From contig NZ_MIJB01000027.1 in assembly GCF_002174305.1 (NCBI RefSeq), positions 1-64,000 of the forward strand: a DNA stretch of 64,000 bases, given 5' to 3'. Below, in pieces: positions 57,226 to 64,000 of the stretch. The translations under genes and the position numbers were made by a program. This stretch comes from Aeromicrobium sp. PE09-221 (GTDB taxonomy: Bacteria; Actinomycetota; Actinomycetes; Propionibacteriales; Nocardioidaceae). Each line of letters opens with the position of its first letter. Positions within the stretch are counted from its first letter, which is position 1. The notes beneath the pieces were generated by a model, which ran no database searches, was not told the DNA's origin, and saw only the letters and a list, made by a program, of their open reading frames with translations.

Positions 57226-58266
57226 CTAGCCGTTGCTCGAAACGTCCGTGGCAGCGGCTGGCCCCGATGCCTCGGTATCGGGGCGGATGTCGATCCGCCA
57301 GCCCGTCAACTTGGCTGCTAACCGGGCATTCTGCCCTTCACGTCCGATCGCGAGCGACAGCTGGAAGTCAGGCACGACGACCCGGGCCGCCTTGGCCGCG
57401 GCGTCGAGGATCGTGACGCTGGTGACGCGCGAGGGCGAGAGCGCCTGCGCGATGAACTCGGCCGGGTCGTCGCTGTAGTCGACGATGTCGATCTTCTCGC
57501 CGTGGAGCTCGCTCATGACATTGCGCACCCGCTGGCCCATCGGACCGATGCACGCTCCCTTGGCGTTGACGCCGGAGACCGTGGGCCGGACCGCCACCTT
57601 GGTGCGGTGGCCCGCCTCACGGGCGATGGCAGCGATCTCCACCGAGCCGTCCGCGATCTCGGGAGACTCCAGCGCGAACAGCAGCTTGACGAGATTGGGG
57701 TGGGTACGGGAGACCTTGACCCGAGGGCCGCGAGGCGAGCGTTCGACCTCGTACACATAGGCCTTGATCCGCTCACCGTGGGAGTAACGCTCCTCGGGGA
57801 CGCGTTCGGTGGCGGGCATGACCGCCTCGACGGACCCGAGGTCGATCATCACGTCACCGGGACGGCGCCCCTGCTGGATGACACCGGACACGACATCGCC
57901 CACGCGGCCGGAGAACTCGCCGTAGGTCGCCTCGTCCTCCAGATCGCGGAGCCGCTGCATGATGAGCTGACGCGCGACGGTGGCGGCGAACCGACCGAAA
58001 TCCTCGGGGGTGTGGTCGAACTCCTCGCTGAACCGCTGCACGGGAGCATCGCCCTCACCGTCCGAGGGCGCGTCGGCGAGCCGTTCCTTGGCCCACACCG
58101 TGACATGGCCGCTGGTGCGATCGAGTTCCACGCGGGCGTGATGGTGGGCATCGGCGGTCTTGTGGTAGGCCGAGAGGAGCGCGGTCTCGATGGCCTCGAC
58201 CACGACGTCGAGCGAGATCCCCTTCTCACGCTCCAGCAGCCGCAGGGCGCTCATGTCGATGTCCAT
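57226..58266 (-). CDS. nusA: Transcription termination/antitermination protein NusA
   Basis: The 346-residue protein has an N-terminal RNA polymerase-binding domain ([27 protein letters not shown]), an S1 domain ([27 protein letters not shown], about 135-165) and two KH domains ([49 protein letters not shown]). It lacks the C-terminal acidic repeats of E. coli NusA, as is normal for Actinobacteria. Its ATG shares a base with the rimP stop. Confidence 0.96.
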   Translation of the reverse strand: MDIDMSALRLLEREKGISLDVVVEAIETALLSAYHKTADAHHHARVELDRTSGHVTVWAKERLADAPSDGEGDAPVQRFSEEFDHTPEDFGRFAATVARQLIMQRLRDLEDEATYGEFSGRVGDVVSGVIQQGRRPGDVMIDLGSVEAVMPATERVPEERYSHGERIKAYVYEVERSPRGPRVKVSRTHPNLVKLLFALESPEIADGSVEIAAIAREAGHRTKVAVRPTVSGVNAKGACIGPMGQRVRNVMSELHGEKIDIVDYSDDPAEFIAQALSPSRVTSVTILDAAAKAARVVVPDFQLSLAIGREGQNARLAAKLTGWRIDIRPDTEASGPAAATDVSSNG

Positions 58267-58715
58267 CAGACGTCCTTCCGATTGAGTTCGATCTCGATGA
58301 CGGCGCGCTCGATGTCGCCGTAAGCGTAACGAGTGGGTACACCGCCGCGCAGCAGATCGACGCCGTCCTCATCGCTGTCGCCGATGCGGGCGGTGACCTT
58401 CGTGCCATCGGCCATGGTCACGTGGACGAGCCTGTCGTGGTTGCGTCGCCAGTGCCGGGGAGCGGTCAGCGGACGGTCGGCGCCGCGCGAGGTCACCTCG
58501 AGCGTGTAAGGGGTCTCCCCCATGGCATCGCTGGCATCCAGCACCGCCGAGACCGCCCGCGTGGCCTGGGTGATGGCATCGATACCGACGCCGCCGTCAC
58601 GATCCACGGCGATCACCAGGCGCCGGTGCTTGGCCTGGCCGATGATCTCGACGGACTCCAGGTCCAGTCCGAGGTCAACGACCACGGGGGCGATGATGCT
58701 CTCGAGATCACTCAT
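58266..58715 (-). CDS. rimP: Ribosome maturation factor RimP
   Basis: The 149-residue protein has the RimP N-terminal domain ([34 protein letters not shown]), a middle part with [24 protein letters not shown] and a C-terminal SH3-like domain ([16 protein letters not shown]). It assists 30S maturation. It heads the operon through pnp. The gap 58716-58958 (243 bases) upstream, shared with a divergent gene, carries a partial copy of the rimP start region (CTCATNCCGTCACCGCC at 58712 and 58786) and no clear promoter box. Confidence 0.93.
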   Translation of the reverse strand: MSDLESIIAPVVVDLGLDLESVEIIGQAKHRRLVIAVDRDGGVGIDAITQATRAVSAVLDASDAMGETPYTLEVTSRGADRPLTAPRHWRRNHDRLVHVTMADGTKVTARIGDSDEDGVDLLRGGVPTRYAYGDIERAVIEIELNRKDV

Positions 58716-58958
58716 GCCGTCACCGCCTCAAGAAAACGCACGATAGGCCGGCGACAGCATGAGATGCCATCCATCGATCGCTCGCTCATACCGTCACCGC
58801 CAGGCGGTGGTTCCGGGCAGTGGGTCCGGAGGCGTCGCCTCGGTCGATCGACTCGCTTCGCTCGGTCATGACGGAGACGCCCCTATTCAGTTCGATGGCC
58901 ACGACGGTCGTACGTGGCACCATCGTAGCGGTCCCGGACGGTCCACTAGGCTGCGACC

Positions 58959-59381
58959 GTGACCAGCCGACGTGTGCTCTTGGCAGGCGGAATCGCCGCC
59001 GGTGCCGTCGTGGCCCTCGGCGCCACCGGCCGCCTCGACGATGTCGTGCGCGGTGTGGGTGTGAAGCCCCGTCCGCGACCGGTCGACGCTGACATCAGCC
59101 TCGTTCGCGCCGTTCTCTCCGATCAGCAGCGGGTGCTCGCGATCGCCAGGGGAACCGCCGGCGCCGAGGACATCGCCGAGGTATTGGAACAGCACATCGC
59201 CCAGCTCGGAGGCACACCGACGACCACCGCCGAGAATGGCACGCTCTCCGCCGCGCTCAGCGAGGCGGCCGACCATCGCGCCGGCGACGCGCTCGCGGCC
59301 ACCTCGCCCGATGTCGTGCGGGTGCTGGCCTCGATGGCCGCGGGTCTCGACCAGCTCTCCGCGACCTGGGAGGGCGCCTGA
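58959..59381 (+). CDS. Secreted protein of unknown function with Tat-like signal
   Basis: The 140-residue product begins TSRRVLLAGGIAAGAVVALGA, a twin-arginine-like signal or anchor, followed by a mainly helical domain with DADISLVRAVLSDQQRVLAIARG and a Thr/Ala-rich stretch (HIAQLGGTPTTT). No family is firmly recognised; proteins of this type are often paired with DUF4439 ferritin-like genes. The start is GTG at 58959. The stop overlaps the next gene (ATGA), so the two are co-translated. Confidence 0.6.
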   Translation: MTSRRVLLAGGIAAGAVVALGATGRLDDVVRGVGVKPRPRPVDADISLVRAVLSDQQRVLAIARGTAGAEDIAEVLEQHIAQLGGTPTTTAENGTLSAALSEAADHRAGDALAATSPDVVRVLASMAAGLDQLSATWEGA

Positions 59382-59788
59382 TGAACGAGTCGGAGGCCCT
59401 GCGCTGGCGGATCTGGCTGGAGCTGGAACTGGAGGCGGTCTGGCTCTACCCGGTGATCGGCGCGCGATTCGATGCGCTCCACGCGGCCGCCACCGCAGCG
59501 CACGAGGAGCACAGCGATCTTCGCGATGCCCTCGTGTCGGTGCTGGCCGATGCCGATATCGAGCCCCCGGGTCCGCTCGTCAGCTACGAGGTCGGTGATC
59601 TCGACTCGGTCGAGGATGCCCAGGACGTCGCCGCGGGTCTCGAACAACGGCTGTGCGCATCGATCGCCGCTCTGACCGGTGAGGTCGACGGCGAGGAGCG
59701 TGAGCGCGTGGTGCGCGAGCTGCGCGCCACGGCCGTGCGGGCCGCCTCCTGGGGCGCGGCCCCCCAGCCCTTCCCTGGCCTCGGCTGA
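59381..59788 (+). CDS. DUF4439 ferritin-like domain protein
   Basis: The 135-residue, all-helical protein resembles DUF4439, a ferritin-like four-helix domain of Actinobacteria (RWRIWLELELEAVWLYPVIGARF, AAHEEHSDLRDALVSVL, GLEQRLCASIAAL). Clustered Glu and His residues in the first two helices could bind metal, but the ferritin Glu-x2-His ligand set is not obvious, so enzymatic or storage activity is open. It lacks its own signal peptide and is coupled to the preceding Tat-like gene. Confidence 0.65.
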   Translation: MNESEALRWRIWLELELEAVWLYPVIGARFDALHAAATAAHEEHSDLRDALVSVLADADIEPPGPLVSYEVGDLDSVEDAQDVAAGLEQRLCASIAALTGEVDGEERERVVRELRATAVRAASWGAAPQPFPGLG

Positions 59789-59806
59789 AGCTACCTCCCT
59801 CACCAC

Positions 59807-59861
59807 TTTTGCCGGGTTGTGGCCCTCAACGCCCCGTTTCGAGGGCCACAACCCGGCGAAA
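59807..59861. terminator. Long convergent-junction hairpin (TTGTGGCCC family, copy 3)
   Basis: GCCGGGTTGTGGCCCTC (59811-59827) and GAGGGCCACAACCCGGC (59841-59857) form a perfect 17-base-pair stem, extended by TTTT/AAA across a T-G wobble. The loop is 13 bases. It lies between the convergent DUF4439 and proS genes, 15 bases from the proS stop, and shares core and flank with the hairpins at 13208 and 45440. Confidence 0.7.
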
Positions 59862-59876
59862 ATCGGACCCGGAGGG

Positions 59877-61616
59877 TCAGGTGAGGGTGGTGACGAGGTC
59901 GGCCAGCGGGACGTCTCGACGGTCGCCGGTCGCACGGTCCTTGACCTCGACGACACCGTCGGCCAGACCCTTGCCCACGACGACGATGGTGGGGATGCCG
60001 ATCAGCTCGGCATCCTTGAACTTCACCCCCGGCGACACCTTGGGGCGATCGTCGTAGAGGACTTCGACGCCCGCGGCCTCCAACTGCGCCACCAGATCAT
60101 CGGCCGCCTCGAACTGGGCAGGATCCTTGCCGGCGACGACCAGATGCACGTCGAAGGGCGCGATGGCCGCGGGCCAGACGATCCCCTTGTCGTCGTACGA
60201 GTTCTCTATCACGGCCGCCACTGCCCGCGAGACGCCGAAGCCGTATGACCCCATCGCCACCGTGACCAGCTTGCCGTTCTCGTCGAGCACCTTCAGGCCC
60301 AGCGCCTCGGCGTACTTGCGGCCGAGCTGGAAGACGTGGCCCATCTCGATGCCACGCGCGAGCTCCAGCGGCCCGCTGCCGTCGGGAGCGGGATCGCCGG
60401 CCCTGACCTCGGCCGCCTCGATCGTGCCGTCGGCGGTGAAGTCGCGACCGGCCACCAGATCGATGACGTGAGAGCCGGGGGTGTCCGCGCCCGTGACCCA
60501 GCGGGTCCCCTGGACGACCCGGGGGTCGACGAGGTACCGGATGCCCGTCGCGTTCTCGGAGCCGAGGACACCCGGCCCGATGTAGCCCTTGACGAGATCC
60601 GGGTAGCGCTCGAAGTCGGCCTCGCCGAAGGGCTCGACATCGGCCGGCGCGACCTGGGTCTCCAGTCGCTTCGTGTCGACCTCGCGATCGCCGGGGATGC
60701 CGATCGCGAGCGGCTCGGAGGTGCCGTCGGGATACCGCAGCATGACCAGCACGTTCTTGAGCGTGTCGGCGGCCGTCCAGGCGCGGTCATCGCGCGGGAA
60801 GCGCTCGTTCAGGTGATCGACGAGGGTCTCGATGGTCGGGGTGTCGGGCGTCTGCTCGGCATGGGCGGCCGGCACGCCGTCGTAGGGCTGCGGGTCGGGA
60901 GCGACCGTCGTGACCGCCTCGACATTGGCCGCATAGCCGCCCGGTGAGCGCACGAAGGTGTCCTCCCCTGTGTCCGCGACGACGAGGAACTCCTCGCTCG
61001 CCGAACCGCCCATCGCGCCGGAGTCGGCCTGCACGACGGCATAGTCGAAGCCGAGCCGGTCGAAGATCCGCACATAGGCCGCGCGATGCGCCTGGTAGGA
61101 GCGCTCCAGGCCCGCGTCATCGATGTCGAAGGAGTACGAGTCCTTCATGATGAACTCGCGCCCGCGCAGGATGCCAGCCCGCGGGCGCGCCTCATCACGG
61201 TACTTGGTCTGGATCTGATAGAGGCTCAGCGGCAGGTCCTTGTAGGAGGAGTACAGGTCCTTGACCAGGAGCGTGAACATCTCCTCGTGGGTCGGGCCGA
61301 GGAGCATGTCGGTGCCCCGGCGGTCCTGCAGACGGAACAGATTGGGTCCGTACTCGGTCCAGCGGTTGGACGCCTCATAGGGCTCGCGAGGCAGGAGCGC
61401 CGGGAAGCGGACCTCCTGGGCTCCGATCGCCTCCATCTCCTCGCGCACGATGGCCTCGACCTTCGCGAGCACGCGCAGGCCTAGCGGGAGCCAGGAGTAG
61501 ATCCCCGGAGCGACACGGCGCACGTAGCCGGCGCGGACGAGCAGCTTGTGGCTCGGGACCTCGGCATCGGCGGGGTCGTCGCGGAGCGTGCGGACGAAGA
61601 GCCGTGACATTCGCAT
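59877..61616 (-). CDS. proS: Prolyl-tRNA synthetase
   Basis: The 579-residue class II synthetase has [22 protein letters not shown] at the start, motif 2 ([28 protein letters not shown], about 136-163), an inserted editing domain between motifs 2 and 3 (about 220-400), motif 3 ([17 protein letters not shown], about 450), and an anticodon-binding C-terminal domain. It charges tRNA-Pro. The bacterial-type length is normal. The ATG at 61616 is used; the next at 61610 is equally possible. Confidence 0.96.
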   Translation of the reverse strand: MRMSRLFVRTLRDDPADAEVPSHKLLVRAGYVRRVAPGIYSWLPLGLRVLAKVEAIVREEMEAIGAQEVRFPALLPREPYEASNRWTEYGPNLFRLQDRRGTDMLLGPTHEEMFTLLVKDLYSSYKDLPLSLYQIQTKYRDEARPRAGILRGREFIMKDSYSFDIDDAGLERSYQAHRAAYVRIFDRLGFDYAVVQADSGAMGGSASEEFLVVADTGEDTFVRSPGGYAANVEAVTTVAPDPQPYDGVPAAHAEQTPDTPTIETLVDHLNERFPRDDRAWTAADTLKNVLVMLRYPDGTSEPLAIGIPGDREVDTKRLETQVAPADVEPFGEADFERYPDLVKGYIGPGVLGSENATGIRYLVDPRVVQGTRWVTGADTPGSHVIDLVAGRDFTADGTIEAAEVRAGDPAPDGSGPLELARGIEMGHVFQLGRKYAEALGLKVLDENGKLVTVAMGSYGFGVSRAVAAVIENSYDDKGIVWPAAIAPFDVHLVVAGKDPAQFEAADDLVAQLEAAGVEVLYDDRPKVSPGVKFKDAELIGIPTIVVVGKGLADGVVEVKDRATGDRRDVPLADLVTTLT

Positions 61617-61679
61617 GGCACGAGGGTATCGACCACGCTGCCCGATCCCCCGACCGCATCGCGCCGTGGCGGTGAGGAC

Positions 61680-62039
61680 TCAGCTCCGCGCGCGGAGTGC
61701 TGCGCGGATGAGCGGCCACTGCAAGGGGAGCCGTGCGACCGTCCCGATCTTGAACGCGGTGGAGGCCCGCGGGCTGCGGAGGACATCGACGACCATCTGC
61801 ACGTTCGCGGGGAAGACCGCCGCCAGCAGGCCGGCCGCCGCGAGTCCGCCGAACCGGCGCGTCGGTGGCAGGGCCAGCAGCCCCGCGCACACCAGCTCCG
61901 CGACTCCCGATGCGTACACCAGCTCGGTCTTCGCGGGCAGCACCTCGGGCACGATCCGCGCGAAGGGCTCCGGCTTCACGAAGTGCAGGACCCCTGCCCC
62001 GGCCAACAGGGCGGCGAGACCCATTGTGTCCTTGCGCAT
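61680..62039 (-). CDS. DoxX-family small membrane protein
   Basis: The 119-residue protein has about four helices and a DoxX-like pattern (MGLAALLAGAGVLHFVKPEPF, VYASGVAELVCAGLLALP, GLAAAGLLAAVFPANVQMV). The molecular role of such proteins is poorly known; some are linked to redox homeostasis. The ATG at 62039 follows AGAGGAACGAG, favouring it over an ATG 5 codons upstream. Confidence 0.7.
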   Translation of the reverse strand: MRKDTMGLAALLAGAGVLHFVKPEPFARIVPEVLPAKTELVYASGVAELVCAGLLALPPTRRFGGLAAAGLLAAVFPANVQMVVDVLRSPRASTAFKIGTVARLPLQWPLIRAALRARS

Positions 62040-62064
62040 GCTCGTTCCTCTCACATCAGGACGG

Positions 62065-62916
62065 TTACATCAGGACGGTGGCGAAGGTCGACACCTGGCG
62101 GAACCCGACCCGCTCGTAGAGCCGCCTGGCAGGCGTGTTGTAGCCGTTGACGTAGAGCGTGACCGCTGGAGCGAAGCCCCGCCGCACGCGGTAGACCACG
62201 CCCGCGAGCGCACGCTCGGACAGGCCCTCGCCGCGACGACGCGGCGTGACCCACACCCCCTGCAACTGGCATGCCGCATGGGTATGCGCGCCGACCTCGG
62301 TCTTGAAGATCACCTCATCGTCCTCGACGATCGCGTACGCGCATCCCTCCGCGATCAGCTGAGCGACCCGCGCCCGATAGCCTCCGCGATCGCCGATCGT
62401 CGGGTCTACTCCGACCTCTTCGGTGAACATCGCCACGCTGGCGGGGAAGAGCACGTCCAGTTCGTCAACCGCCACCGGTCTTACCCGATCGTCAGGTGCG
62501 ATCGGGCTGTCACCATCGAGGACGAGGAAGGGCTGATCGAGGCGCTCGGAACGTGCCTCACCCCAGGTCGGCCGCAAACGCCGCCACAACGGCACGATGA
62601 CCTCGGCCGGTCCCACGAGGGAACGCGAACGCGCGTCGCGCCGGACCAACCGCTCGGCGAAGGCCTCCACCGCCTCCTCCGTAGCCTCGACCGGCACGAT
62701 ATTGGCCCCTACATGACAGGCGGACACGAGACGCTCGCGCTCGAAATACCCCCAGATCTGCGCTCCCAGCCAGCGCTGGTCGATGCCGGCGGAGGCGACC
62801 CGGTGGCGGACGAAGACGTTGGCCCAGGGATCGCGGTCCAGCAGCCCGAGCAGGTCGGGAAGATCGTGACGCGCCAGAGAACGGACGTAGGACGCGCCCG
62901 CGGCCACCTCGGTCAT
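62065..62916 (-). CDS. DUF4081 GNAT-family protein
   Basis: The 283-residue protein has an N-terminal DUF4081 domain (about 1-150; LLDRDPWANVFVRHRVASAG) and a C-terminal GNAT domain (LQGVWVTPRRRGEGLSERALAG with loop RRRGEGLS, about 222; YVNGYNTPARRLYERVGF). This pairing next to ispG is common in Actinobacteria (compare Rv2867c beside gcpE in Mycobacterium). The substrate is unknown. It starts 30 bases after the ispG stop, likely co-transcribed. Confidence 0.85.
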   Translation of the reverse strand: MTEVAAGASYVRSLARHDLPDLLGLLDRDPWANVFVRHRVASAGIDQRWLGAQIWGYFERERLVSACHVGANIVPVEATEEAVEAFAERLVRRDARSRSLVGPAEVIVPLWRRLRPTWGEARSERLDQPFLVLDGDSPIAPDDRVRPVAVDELDVLFPASVAMFTEEVGVDPTIGDRGGYRARVAQLIAEGCAYAIVEDDEVIFKTEVGAHTHAACQLQGVWVTPRRRGEGLSERALAGVVYRVRRGFAPAVTLYVNGYNTPARRLYERVGFRQVSTFATVLM

Positions 62917-62946
62917 GGCTCGGAGCCTAGCCCATGGCGCCCGGCG

Positions 62947-64000
62947 TCAGCTGACCGTGACGGAGGCCGCGGCGCCATCCTCGGGCTCCATGCCCTCTGC
63001 GATCCGCATGGCCTCTTCGATGAGGGTCTCCACGATCTTGCTCTCCGGCACGGTCTTGATGACCTCGCCCTTGACGAAGATCTGCCCCTTGCCGTTACCC
63101 GAGGCGACGCCGAGATCGGCCTCGCGCGCCTCCCCCGGCCCGTTGACGACACATCCCATGACGGCCACGCGAAGCGGCACCTCGAGCCCGTCGAGACCGG
63201 CCGTGACCTCGTCGGCGAGCTTGTACACATCCACCTGAGCGCGACCGCACGAGGGGCACGACACGATCTCGAGCCGGCGGGGACGCAGGTTGAGGGACTC
63301 CAGGATCTGCAGGCCGACCTTGACCTCCTCCACCGGAGGCGCGGACAGCGAGACGCGGATGGTGTCGCCAATGCCCTTGCTGAGCAGCGCTCCGAAGGCC
63401 GTCGCGCTCTTGATCGTGCCCTGGAAGGCCGGCCCGGCCTCGGTGACGCCGAGGTGCAGCGGCCAATCGCCCCGTTCGGCCAGCAGCTCGTAGGCCTTGA
63501 CCATGACGACCGGGTCATTGTGCTTGACCGAGATCTTGAAGTCGTGGAAGTCGTGCTCCTCGAAGAGCGAGGCCTCCCACACCGCGGATTCGACGAGCGC
63601 CTCCGGTGTCGCCTTGCCGTACTTCTCCAGCAGCCGCTTGTCGAGCGAGCCGGCGTTCACTCCGATGCGCAACGACACGCCTGCATCCGAGGCGGCCTTG
63701 GCGATGGACCCGACCTGGTCGTCGAACTTACGGATATTGCCCGGGTTGACCCGCACGGCGGCGCACCCGGCGTCGATCGCTGCGAAGACGTACTTGGGCT
63801 GGAAGTGGATATCGGCGATGACCGGGATCTGTGACTTGCGGGCGATCGCGGGGAGCGCCTCGGCATCGTCTTGGCTCGGGCACGCCACACGGACGATGTC
63901 GCAGCCGGCCGCCGTGAGCTCGGCGATCTGCTGCAGCGTCGAGTTGACATCCGAGGTGAGCGTGGTGGTCATCGACTGCACCGAGACGGGGGCATCGCCA
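62947..64000 (-). CDS. ispG: 4-hydroxy-3-methylbut-2-enyl diphosphate synthase (N-terminus cut by window edge)
   Basis: About 350 C-terminal residues are visible. Features are [71 protein letters not shown] and the [4Fe-4S] ligands in [12 protein letters not shown] and [14 protein letters not shown]. It makes HMBPP in the non-mevalonate isoprenoid pathway. The frame stays open to the window end, upstream of the in-window ATG, and the residues there ([10 protein letters not shown]) match the family, so the true start is outside. Confidence 0.95.
   Translation of the reverse strand, partial: GDAPVSVQSMTTTLTSDVNSTLQQIAELTAAGCDIVRVACPSQDDAEALPAIARKSQIPVIADIHFQPKYVFAAIDAGCAAVRVNPGNIRKFDDQVGSIAKAASDAGVSLRIGVNAGSLDKRLLEKYGKATPEALVESAVWEASLFEEHDFHDFKISVKHNDPVVMVKAYELLAERGDWPLHLGVTEAGPAFQGTIKSATAFGALLSKGIGDTIRVSLSAPPVEEVKVGLQILESLNLRPRRLEIVSCPSCGRAQVDVYKLADEVTAGLDGLEVPLRVAVMGCVVNGPGEAREADLGVASGNGKGQIFVKGEVIKTVPESKIVETLIEEAMRIAEGMEPEDGAAASVTVS

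Overview
The window is GC-rich, densely packed chromosomal DNA from an actinobacterium, most likely a member of the Propionibacteriales. The support is the high GC content, the many GTG starts, the ANTAR regulator and ClgR homologues, DUF3046 beside recA, and several gene orders typical of Actinobacteria: recA-recX next to gluABCD and miaB; clgR-cinA-pgsA-ftsK; rnj-dapA; rimP-nusA-ylxR-infB-rbfA-truB-ribF-rpsO-pnp. The family-level assignment is inference; no species can be named from sequence alone. Almost everything here is core genome. The only trace of a mobile element is the tail of an IS110-type transposase at the left edge.

Layout. 0-3.1 kb: an IS110 fragment, then a two-gene unit for a small membrane protein and a large heptad-repeat surface protein, preceded by a near-perfect CRP-type operator. 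3.2-12.9 kb: polA, an acetyltransferase, a branched-chain amino acid ABC transporter (livH-M-G-F, with the binding protein livK facing it across two strong hairpins) and the ANTAR response regulator pdtaR. 12.9-20.9 kb: tRNA-Leu(CAA), pyruvate kinase and glutamate synthase (gltB-gltD). 21.2-26.2 kb: miaB and, divergently, the glutamate-type transporter gluABCD. 26.2-29.6 kb: a DUF4442 protein, an acetyltransferase, recX, recA with an SOS box, DUF3046 and clgR. 29.6-37.1 kb: pncC-type cinA, pgsA, ftsK, a CbiX-like protein, RNase J and dapA. 37.1-41.5 kb: an accessory pyrimidine-salvage module (thioesterase, CodB permease, yeast-type cytosine deaminase, divergent PucR regulator). 41.4-47.3 kb: folA-thyA, two paralogous membrane proteins, an acetyltransferase, the AzlCD exporter, an NADP-dependent oxidoreductase and dapB. 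47.5-58.7 kb: the transcription/translation operon from rimP to pnp on the minus strand, with a phospholipase D-like gene lodged between truB and ribF. 58.9-64 kb: a Tat-like secreted protein with a DUF4439 ferritin-like partner, proS, a DoxX protein, a DUF4081 acetyltransferase and ispG, which is cut by the window edge.

Common themes are nitrogen and amino-acid economy (branched-chain uptake and AzlCD export, glutamate uptake, glutamate synthase, diaminopimelate synthesis), nucleotide supply (thyA, folA, cytosine salvage), DNA repair, and the RNA and translation machinery. No defence island, CRISPR array, prophage or biosynthetic cluster is visible. The most interesting unexplained structures are small: an 81-nt nested inverted-repeat element ahead of dapB; a family of three long hairpins sharing a TTGTGGCCC core, each at a convergent gene junction; a hairpin that overlaps the infB ribosome-binding site; paired hairpins ahead of pnp; and a LivH permease carrying an N-terminal secreted beta-sandwich-like domain.
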